DNA of 20,000 nt from positions 1,330,176-1,350,175 of the forward strand of contig CAUYUJ010001336.1 of NCBI GenBank assembly GCA_963575745.1, in the 5' to 3' direction. Source of the DNA: Prorocentrum cordatum. Its lineage: Eukaryota > Sar > Dinophyceae > Prorocentrales > Prorocentraceae. Below are positions 1-8,446 of this stretch, in pieces. Position 1 is the stretch's first letter. Every line of letters begins with the position of its first letter. Both the position numbers and the translations under genes were made by a program. The notes below the pieces were generated by a model. That model was not told the origin of the DNA, did no database searches, and saw only the letters and a list, made by a program, of their open reading frames with translations.

Positions 1-1260
<1,260 letters not shown>

Positions 1261-1766
1261 GCGCCTGCTAGCCTGGGGGCCATCAAACAGTAAGCGGCGC
1301 GCCAGGGGTGGAAATTGGAAATGAAGAAGGGCTGGCCTTCTCTGAAGGCTCGGAAATTCCCTGGCCTTCTGAGAAGATTTCTGTGCTTTCCCCGAAGACA
1401 CAGAACACCTCTCGGAAAGCCGGGAAGCTTCTGAGAAGCCCCTCCCTCGCTCGCCGCTGAAACATGGATCCGGGGCGACAAACTGCCGCGGGGAAGGGAT
1501 CGCATTGAGAACATCAGGTCGTAGAGTGTCAGGGCTGGGGGGGGCTGTCCTTGGCCCCGTGGTGCCCGTCAGCACTTTTTGGCGTTCTGGAGCCCCCTGG
1601 GCCCTGAGAGGCGTGCTCTGCAGGCCATCTGGGCCTCCGTGGAGAAGCTGGGGCCACTGCGGGCCAAGGCTGCATGCGCCGACACCCCCAACTTCCCCGC
1701 TATGGACGTCCACAGGAAGGGCTAGAACCGCTATCCTCGAAAGATGAGCAGGCATGTAAATCAAAT
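1261..1766. other. Unassigned region with CTTCTGAGAAG palindromes
   Basis: No gene recognised. At 1335-1445 the odd-length palindrome CTTCTGAGAAG and near copies recur, the same motif family as at 2575-2727. Open frames on both strands are short and resemble nothing I know. The stretch at 1720-1750 (AGAACCGCTATCCTCGAAAG) is a decayed unit of the ACG-rich repeat that follows. Confidence 0.5.
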
Positions 1767-1905
1767 TGACGACGAACGACGAGAACCGATTTCCTCGAAC
1801 GACGGCGACGGACGAAGACGACGAGAACAAACCGACGACGACGACGAACGACGACGATGACGAACGCCATCCTCGAACGACGACGACGAATGACGAGAAC
1901 CACTA
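1767..1905. repeat. Degenerate (ACG)n-based repeat, opposite in orientation to the left tract
   Basis: GACGACGAACGACGAGAACC-like units alternate with TCCTCGAACGACG. The strand is ACG-rich where 1-1260 is CGT-rich, so this block is a decayed inverted counterpart of the left tract. Confidence 0.75.
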
Positions 1906-2410
1906 TCCCATGAAATCCGACGTTGTGCAAACATTGCAACACCGTGGAACATCAAGACCGGAGCCCTAGACCCAATATTTCTGCATGTCTTCCGAACCGG
2001 ACAGATCCGTGAGAATCCTGGGGCCCGAAACCTGACGCAAACGCCCAGCTCGAAAGAATTGCAACGCCAGGATCCCTGGGTCCTCTGAACAGAACAGAGC
2101 GCACGCATAAACTTTGGGCGTTCGCGGGGGTCTGTGGATGTCGGGAGGAACAAAAGGGGAGGATGGCAAAGGGTAGGATAGATAATCAGCTTGCGTAGCT
2201 GATTTGCCCAGCGCCTCCTGGCGCCGAGAGGCGCCCATGTGTCGAGGAATGGGCCCGGCGGCGGGGCCGAAGCCAGTTGCATGCAACAGATTCCGCAACC
2301 CCCTCTTTCCCTATCCCTCCCTTTCGTTCGGCCGAAGGATGCCGACGCCGCGCGCGGAAGGAGCGGGGGCAGTTGGCGGGCGAAGACCGGTATGGCATAG
2401 ACTTCTCCGT
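1906..2410. other. Unassigned single-copy-looking region
   Basis: No coding region, RNA or repeat recognised. Several overlapping open frames exist on the minus strand, but none has recognisable motifs and their composition looks like chance reading in GC-rich DNA. Confidence 0.4.
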
Positions 2411-2513
2411 CGCGGGGGGAGCCCGTCCCAGGGCGGCTTGAAAGTTTGCACCCTGACGTGCCACCGCAGGGATACCAAACTTTCCAGCCGCCCTGGGACA
2501 GGCATCCCCGGCG
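2411..2513. repeat. 103-bp imperfect inverted repeat (hairpin)
   Basis: The left arm at 2411-2448 pairs with the right arm at 2476-2513. The best-matched core is TCCCAGGGCGGCT-GAAAGTTTG against its reverse complement, with few mismatches, around a 27-nt loop. It could be a small MITE-like element or a structured RNA. I saw no target-site duplication and no second copy in the window. Confidence 0.7.
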
Positions 2514-2574
2514 GCGACAAAACATTATCTTACATCGCTCCTCGCCCGCTAATCAGGGGCGAGAGAGGGGGGGA

Positions 2575-2727
2575 AGTGAGAAGGAGAAGGCCTTCTCAGA
2601 AGGTTTGTAGCTTCCGGGCCTTCTGAGAAGTTCTCAGAGCCTTCCTCGGAGACAGACAGAACTTCTCAGAAGGCGCGAGGGCTTCTGAGAAGTCCCGCCG
2701 CCTTCTGAGAGGGCCTTCTCCTTCTCA
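2575..2727. repeat. Cluster of CTTCT(G/C)AGAAG palindromes
   Basis: Five or more copies of CTTCTGAGAAG or CTTCTCAGAAG, several extended to GGCCTTCTGAGAAG, lie within about 150 bp directly left of the first foldback-like element. The function is unknown. Confidence 0.7.
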
Positions 2728-3079
2728 GAGAGAGCGTGATCCACCGCCGCTTTACTGTGGAAAATTGCCAACCTTTTCCTCTGGAACCCGGGGGTCGCCC
2801 CCCCCCCCCCCTCCGAAAATCCCCCCCCCCCCTGCTGGAACCCCTCCCCCCCCCCCCCCCCCCCCTCCCCCGGCAAAAACCCCCCCTCCCCTAACCCCTC
2901 CCCCCCCCCCCCCCCCCTCCCGCTCGAAACCGGGGGGGTCACTACCGGTTCGAACCCCTCCCCCCCCCCCCCCCCCTCCGGATCCGGAAAACCGGGGGGG
3001 GTCACTACCGGTTCGAACCCCCCCCCCCCCTCCCCCCTACTCACCGCCAGCAAACGACTCCCGGTCCCCACCACCGTCC

Positions 3080-3680
3080 GCATCACATCCCCCACTGGTG
3101 TTCCCAGCACCACTGTCCTCACCACCGCTGTCCCCACTGGTTCCACCACCGCCCCTACTGTCCCCACCAGTGGCCCCACCACTGTCGCACTGTCCCCGCT
3201 GTCCCCAGAACTGTTCCCACCACGGTTCCACTCTCCCCACTGTCTCCACGGCCCCAACCACTGCCCGACTATCCCCACTGTCCCCACTGTCCCACTGACT
3301 CCTCCGCTGTCCCACTGAGCTGTCCCACTGTTCCCACCACTGTCCCCACTGTCCCCACCACTGTCCCCACTGTACCTCTGTCCCATTGTCCCACCGCCGT
3401 CCTCGCCACCGCCTTCACCACTGTCCCCACCACCATTGTACCCTCCACTGTCCCACTGTTTCCACCTCATTCCCATTGTCCCCACACCACTGTCCCCACC
3501 ACCACCGTCACCACCACTGTCCACTGTCCCCCCCTGTTCCCACCATTGTCCCCACCACTGTCCCCACCACTACCGTCCCCACCACTGTCCCACTGTCCCA
3601 CTGTCCCCACCACTGTCCCGCTATCCCCTCACCACTGTCCCCACCAACACCGTCCCCACCACTGTCCGCACCCCCACTCG
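3080..3680. repeat. CCCCACCACTGT-type minisatellite core of copy 1
   Basis: Degenerate tandem units built from CCCCACTGT and CCCCACCACTGT. The equivalent core of copy 2 spans about 5900-6500 and is nearly the same. Open frames through it (Gly/Val/Thr-rich on the minus strand, Pro/Ser/His-rich on the plus strand) reflect the repeat and are not annotated as genes. Confidence 0.85.
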
Positions 3681-3737
3681 GTTTTCGAGGGGGGGGGGGT
3701 TCGAACCGGTAGTGACCCCCCCCGTTTTCCGGATCCT

Positions 3738-3798
<61 letters not shown>
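3738..3798 (+). repeat. 61-nt G homopolymer
   Basis: An uninterrupted run of G in the right arm of the first foldback-like element. The second copy has only a short G-run at the matching place. The exact length may be affected by sequencing or assembly. Confidence 0.8.
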
Positions 3799-3799
<1 letters not shown>

Positions 3800-3986
3800 G
3801 GGGTTCGAACCGGTAGTGACCCCCCCCCCCTTTTCATGATGAGCAGGGGGGGGGGGGGGGGAGGGTTTCGAACCGGTAGTGACCCCCCCCCGGTTTTCCG
3901 GAGGGGGGGGGGGGAGGGGTTCGAACCGGTAGTGACCCCCCCCGGTTTTCCGCCAGCAGCGGTAGAACACGCTCTTTCCCTTCTCA

Positions 3987-4387
3987 CTTCCCCCCCTCGC
4001 TCGCCGCCGAGTTCAGGCAGGGGAGGGAGGACTGCGAGGGGCAGGAGCGGGAGGAGAGGCACGGGCAGCGGCGGCAGGGAGCACCAGAACACGAGGGCCA
4101 GGAGGGCAGCGGCAAACGGCGCCACGCGCTGCCCGACGAGGGAAACGCCTCGGAGCAGCGGCCCCGGAGCCGCGGATCGGCGCGCAGCGCCGGCGGGCGC
4201 CGCGGGGGGCGCGCGGGGGGGAAGACGAAGCCAGGACGAGGTCAAACTCGGCGAGGATCAATCGAGCATCTCTGAGATCCGGCGGCTCTGGAGGGCGTCT
4301 TGGGCGCCGCGGCCTTCTCAGAGCGTCCCGGAACGCTCTGAGAGCGTTCCAGAACGCTCCAGAACGGATTTACCCGCGTCGTAGCCT
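3987..4387. other. GC-rich region with overlapping perfect hairpins
   Basis: No gene recognised. At 4317-4342 CTCAGAGCGT pairs with ACGCTCTGAG across a 6-nt loop. Overlapping it, 4330-4350 is a 21-nt palindrome, GGAACGCTCT-G-AGAGCGTTCC. The two structures compete for the same bases. Confidence 0.6.
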
Positions 4388-4389
4388 TA

Positions 4390-4573
4390 AGTCGGGCCTG
4401 TCCCCCTACAGGGGATTTTCGACGAAAACATAGAAATACCACAAATATGCCCCAAGAAGGAAAAAAAATAATCAAAAAATAGTCCCCCGACTATTTTTTG
4501 ACTATTTTTGACTATTTTGGGGGTATGTATTATTTTTCGTCGAAAATCCCCCTGTAGGGGGACAGGCCCGACT
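4390..4573. mobile_element. 184-bp MITE with TA target duplication
   Basis: The left terminal inverted repeat (4390-4428, starting AGTCGGGCCTGTCCCCCTAC) matches the reverse complement of 4534-4573 with a single one-base indel. The dinucleotide TA lies directly outside each end (4388-4389 and 4574-4575), which fits a Tc1/mariner (Stowaway-like) MITE. The AT-rich interior has repeated GACTATTTTT units that form a second hairpin and contrast with the GC-rich flanks. It has no coding capacity. Confidence 0.85.
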
Positions 4574-4737
4574 TAATCTTAGCCCCGTCCGAGCGGGGGG
4601 CGCGCGGGGGGGGGGCGGGCCTGGGAGTGGGGCGGCAGCACCCGCCCGGACTGGTCCTGGAACGTGAGGCTGGCGGCCGCGCGGTGTTTGCGCCCGCTCG
4701 CCGACGCGGGCACTCCCAGTGTGCCCGTCGAGGACGA
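4574..4737. other. GC-rich spacer, nothing recognised
   Basis: Contains G-runs and a GGGGGGCGCGCGGGGGGG motif similar to one near 4205. I see no gene or RNA. Confidence 0.4.
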
Positions 4738-4739
4738 CG

Positions 4740-4794
<55 letters not shown>

Positions 4795-4807
4795 TGCCGC
4801 CTCCGCT

Positions 4808-4874
<67 letters not shown>

Positions 4875-4904
4875 GTCGGTCGGTCGGTCGGTCGGTCGGT
4901 CGGC
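4738..4904. repeat. (CGT)n tract followed by (GGTC)n
   Basis: CGT trinucleotide repeats at 4738-4872 are interrupted once by a CCGCTGCCGCCTCCGCT block near 4790-4808. They pass directly into about seven units of the tetranucleotide GGTC/CGGT. All open frames through this are repeat artefacts. Confidence 0.95.
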
Positions 4905-4944
4905 CATCGTGCCACCGTGGGGAGCGCTGCGCGAGGAACGGAGG

Positions 4945-5300
4945 GATACGAGAGGCCGTGCCAGAAACCTCAACACAAAGAGGACCATACGGGAGACCCT
5001 GCGGAAGACGATACGGGAGATCATGCCGGGGGGCCATACAAAGAGACCGTACTGGAGGCCATGCGCAACCAGACGTGAGACCACACGGCAGACCACACGA
5101 GAGACAGCGGGATGAAACAAGGGACACAGTCCTGGGAGACCATACTGGAGAGACCATGCGGGAGACCACGAGGGAGACAATGCGGGAGACCATGCGGGAG
5201 ACCATGCGGGAGACCACACGGGGAACCATACGGGAGATCATGCTGCAAAACATGCGGGAGACCACACGGGAGACCATATGGAAAGTCACGGGCTACCCTG
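4945..5300. repeat. 15-bp minisatellite, unit about CGGGAGACCATGCGG
   Basis: Degenerate 15-bp units (GGGAGACCATGC, GGGAGACCACAC and variants), most regular at 5140-5280. Because 15 is a multiple of three, frames stay open on both strands; the plus strand reads RETMRETTRETM-like pentads. I see no flanking coding evidence, so I call it a repeat rather than a gene. Confidence 0.85.
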
Positions 5301-5453
5301 CCGGCTCCAGACCGAGGAAAGAAACCAGATGGGAGACCAGACGGAAGACCGCGGAAGACCATACGGCGGAACACGTGCTACCGATGTCGGACCTGAGCAA
5401 AACAACTCTTCCCAGAGGACAGACATGTGTGTACATATACATAGGCATGTGCG

Positions 5454-5458
<5 letters not shown>

Positions 5459-5496
<38 letters not shown>

Positions 5497-5534
5497 GTTT
5501 ATATAGGTGTGTGTATATGTGTGTATATCTATAA
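5459..5534. repeat. (AT)n and (GT)n microsatellite
   Basis: About 33 nt of alternating AT from 5459, then a TATA/TGTG-rich stretch up to the left end of the second foldback-like element. Confidence 0.9.
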
Positions 5535-6693
5535 GAGAGAGCGTGATCCACCGCCGCTTTACTGTGGAAAATTGCAAAAACCTTTTCCTCCGGAGCCCGA
5601 GGGTTTCCCCCCCCCCCCCCCCTCCGAAAATCCCCCCCCCCCCCCTGCCGGAAACCCCTCCCCCCCCCCCCCCCTCCCTCCCGGCAAAACCCCCCCCCTC
5701 CCTAACCCCTCCCCCCCCCCCCCCCTCGAAAACCGGGGGGGTCACTACCGGTTCGAACCCCCCCCCCCCCACCCTCCGATCGGAAAACCGCCGGGGGGGG
5801 TCACTACCGTTGGAACCCCCCCCCCCCCTCGAAAACCGGAGGGGGGTCACTACCGGTTCGACCCCACGCACCGCCAGCAAACGACGACTCCCGGTCCCTA
5901 CCACCGCTCGCATCACATCCCCCACTGTTGTTCCCAGCACCACTGTCCTCACCACCATTGTCCCCACTGGTTCCACCACCGTCCCTATTGTCCCCACCAG
6001 TGCCCCCACCACTGTCGCACTGTCCCCACTGTTCCCACAACTGTTCCCACCACGGTTCCACTCTCCCCACTGTCTCCACGGACCCAACCACTGCCTATCC
6101 CCACTGTCCCCACTGTCCCACTGACTCCTCCGCTGTCCCACTGAGCTGTCCCACTGTTTCCACCACTGTCCCCACTGTCCCCACCACTGTCCCCACTGTA
6201 CCTCTGTCCCATTGTCCCACCGCCGTCCTCGCCACCGCCTTTACCAGTGTCCCCACCACCATTGTACCCTCCACTGTCCCAGTGTTTCCACCTCATTCCC
6301 ACTGTCCCCACACCACTGTCCCCACCACCACCGTTCCCACCACTGTCCACTGTCCCCCCTGTTCCCACCATTGTCCCCACCACTGTCCCCACCACTACCG
6401 TCCCCACCACTGTCCCACTGTCCCCCCACTGTCCCCACCACTGTCCCGCTGTCCCCTCACCACTGTCCCCACCAACACCGTCCCCACCACTGTCCGCACC
6501 CCCACTCGGTTTTCGAGGGGGGGGGGGGGGTTCGAACCGGTAGTGACCCCCCCCTTTTCATGATGAGCTGGGGGGGGGGGGAGGGGTTCGAACCGGTAGT
6601 GACCCCCCCCGGTTTTCCGGAGGGGGGGGGGGGAGGGGTTCGAACCGGTAGTGACCCCCCCCGGTTTTCCGCCAGCAGCGGTAGAACACGCTC

Positions 6694-6697
<4 letters not shown>
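5535..6697. mobile_element. Foldback-like DNA element, copy 2
   Basis: Same organisation and termini as 2728-3978. It starts GAGAGAGCGTGATCC and ends AACACGCTCTTTC, with C-tract arm, CCCCACCACTGT core and G-tract arm. Three left-arm blocks (about 5740, 5800, 5846) and three right-arm blocks (about 6530, 6588, 6640) carry the GTCACTACCGGTTCGAAC motif or a close variant. The flanking 8-mers ATCTATAA and ATATATAT agree at 6 of 8 positions, which fits insertion into the AT microsatellite followed by slippage. It has no transposase gene and is 88 bp shorter than copy 1, mainly from homopolymer length. Confidence 0.75.

Positions 6698-6725
<28 letters not shown>
6698..6725. repeat. (AT)n tract, left flank of the retrotransposon
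   Basis: Fourteen AT units between the second foldback-like element and repeat B2. The tract resumes at 14230-14246 on the far side of the retrotransposon, so the retrotransposon interrupts one microsatellite. Confidence 0.9.
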
Positions 6726-6728
<3 letters not shown>

Positions 6729-7001
6729 GTTTTGGTCGCGCATTCGCCACTGGTTAAGATCTCGCAGCTGTGCCAGACAGCTGCGTTGAGGTTTTAACGC
6801 AGCGGGGCCCCCCGCTACTCGCACCACCCTCGCGCTCCCAGGACACGTGAGAGTTCGAGCCAGATCGATCCCTCGAGGGTTTCGGCGCCCGAACCACGGA
6901 CCCACGGAGCGGCCCAGGGGTCCCAAGGCCGAGGGCACGGTACAAGCGGGGGGCCCGCCACCGAAGGAAAAAACTCTCCAGGGTGGCCGCCGCGGCCTCT
7001 C
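6726..7001 (-). repeat. Split direct repeat B2 (3' end of the element)
   Basis: 276 bp identical to 7114-7389 except at two positions. It holds the perfect stem CGCAGCTGT / ACAGCTGCG near 6762-6784; in B1 one base of that stem is changed. A 28-bp spacer (7002-7029), not present beside A1 or B1, separates it from A2. Confidence 0.95.
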
Positions 7002-7029
7002 TCCTACTTGCTCGGGTGGCGTGGGATGG

Positions 7030-7113
7030 CAGAGCAAGAAAGCTGCGAGATAAGATCGGCGATTACTGCGGGACCCCCGAGATACCCCAATGACCTGTAG
7101 TCATAAGTCTGAT
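7030..7113 (-). repeat. Split direct repeat A2
   Basis: 84 bp identical to 14148-14231, including the terminal AT. It joins directly to B1 through the sequence TCTG-AT-CTCG, the expected junction of a circular intermediate. Confidence 0.95.
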
Positions 7114-7389
7114 CTCGTTTTGGTCGCGCATTCGCCACTGGTTAAGATCTCGCAGCTGTGCCAGACAGCTGTGTTGAGGTTTTAACGCAGCGGGGCCCCC
7201 CGCTACTCGCACCACCCTCGCGCTCCCAGGACACGTGAGAGTTCGAGCCAGATCGATCCCTCGAGGGTTTCGGCGCCCGAACCACGGACCCACGGAGCGG
7301 CCCAGGGGTCCCAAGGCCGAGGGCACGGTGCAAGCGGGGGGCCCGCCACCGAAGGAAAAAACTCTCCAGGGTGGCCGCCGCGGCCTCTC
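7114..7389 (-). repeat. Split direct repeat B1
   Basis: Internal copy of B2. It begins only 12 nt beyond the stop codon of the tyrosine recombinase, so the 3' untranslated part of the element is essentially this repeat. Confidence 0.95.
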
Positions 7390-7401
7390 CATACACACCT
7401 T

Positions 7402-8446
7402 TTACTGGCTATAGCCGGAATTCAGTAGCGTTAGGCCAAGCTGACTCAATATATCTTTCGAGAGCTGGTTCATTGAGACATCCACGAGGTCGGCGACAGC
7501 CTCCTCGATATACACGCGTGCAGAAGTCACGGCACTCCATCTCCCACGCTGCATTGTGCGCTCGAGATTGGCGCCCAAAAGAAAGTCATGGCAGGCGCCT
7601 CCTCGCCTGAAGCTGTACCAGGACCAGCGCGCAGGCGGGATCGAGGCGACAGCGAGGAGCGACTTCAGGAGCCGCTGGAGCTGCGCGTACGTGCACGGGC
7701 ACAGATGGTCCGTCGGCTGGGCGCGCTCCGCAGCAACCCGCAGCAAGTTGACTGCGGCGGGCGTTCGCACCACGACGAACTGCACTTTGCCGGTCCTGAC
7801 GCCCATCTTCGTCTCCGACAGGCGCAGTATGACGCCGCCCTCGGCGAACGTGATATCATCATATGTAAGATCACGCAGCTCTTTGGTCCGAAGCATCGCA
7901 TCAAACGTGACGAGGACCAGGGCAGCCAACAGAGGCTGGCCAACCGAGACTGCAGCGCCTGCAAGCCCGAGCGCCATCTCGGGGCTGGCCGGATAGGCGC
8001 GATTGATGGGCGCCAGCTTCTGCCACGTCTTGACCAGGGACCACTGCAGCGCCTGCAAGCCCGAGCGCCATCTCGGGGCTGGCCGGATAGGCGCGATTGA
8101 TGGGCGCCAGCTTCTGCCACGTCTTGACCAGGGACCACGCAAAGGGCAGGGCCGTGCGGAGCTCGGGGGCGAAGAAGAGGCAACCGGCGAGTGCATAGCG
8201 CCCATGGCTGAGCGTGCCCTCGTTCGCCCACTGGTCCTCGACGTAGGCGCCCAGCGCGCTGTCTGCCTCGGCCGAGCTGTTCAGCGGGAAGCCACCCTCG
8301 ATGGCGAAGGCGAGGAACTCCGCGACGGCGATACGGTACCTCTTGAGCGTGACCGCGCTGACCCTAAGATCAGAGAGCCTCTGGGAGCCTCGCAACCGCT
8401 GGAGCCTCTGGGCTTGCGGCGAGAGCCTCTTAGCTGCCACACCTTT
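7402..8446 (-). pseudogene. Tyrosine recombinase (integrase) of the retrotransposon, frameshifted
   Basis: It would integrate the circular DNA by strand exchange through a covalent tyrosine link. The N-terminal half is read in one frame (about 8446-8047, including VSAVTLKRYRIAVAEFLAF). The C-terminal half is in another frame (about 8040-7402). A 94-bp tandem duplication separates them; 94 is not a multiple of three, so it breaks the protein, and a single copy would put both halves in one frame. The catalytic region shows the first Arg in MLRTKEL, then YSFRRGGACH (second Arg), GRW, and the Tyr in ARVYIEEA. The position usually held by His in HxxR is Tyr. The stop at 7402-7404 abuts B1. There is no ATG in the N-terminal frame, which is -1 relative to pol, so expression would need a frameshift or fusion. 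The family is clear; the start is uncertain. Confidence 0.85.
7949..8136. repeat. 94-bp perfect tandem duplication within the recombinase gene
   Basis: 7949-8042 and 8043-8136 are identical. The copied segment encodes the stretch with LVKTWQKLAPINRAYPASP just upstream of the catalytic domain. Confidence 0.95.

Larger units (their letters stand above)
2728..3978. mobile_element. Foldback-like DNA element, copy 1
   Basis: The left end starts GAGAGAGCGTGATCCACCGC. The reverse complement of the right end starts GAAAGAGCGTGTTCTACCGC. The two agree at 20 of 24 positions. The 8-bp sequence CCTTCTCA sits directly outside both ends (2720-2727 and 3979-3986) and would be the target-site duplication, although the left flank is rich in that motif. 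The arms hold a repeated block with GGTCACTACCGGTTCGAACC. It runs forward twice on the left (about 2938 and 3000) and reversed four times on the right (about 3701, 3809, 3870, 3920). Arms are C-tract-rich on the left and G-tract-rich on the right, so the single strand could fold back. No transposase gene is visible. An 8-bp duplication is typical of hAT-type elements, but that assignment is inference. Confidence 0.75.

Noticed and set aside
2765-3816. Pro-rich and Gly-rich frames inside the foldback-like element
   Set aside because: They come from C and G homopolymers and the CCCCACTGT repeat and recur in shifted frames in the second copy.
6744-6861. tRNA-like pol III boxes in repeat B2 (GGTTAAGATC and GTTCGAGCC)
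   Set aside because: The B-box-like part fits the consensus, but the A-box match is poor, the two are about 100 bp apart, and no cloverleaf can be drawn.
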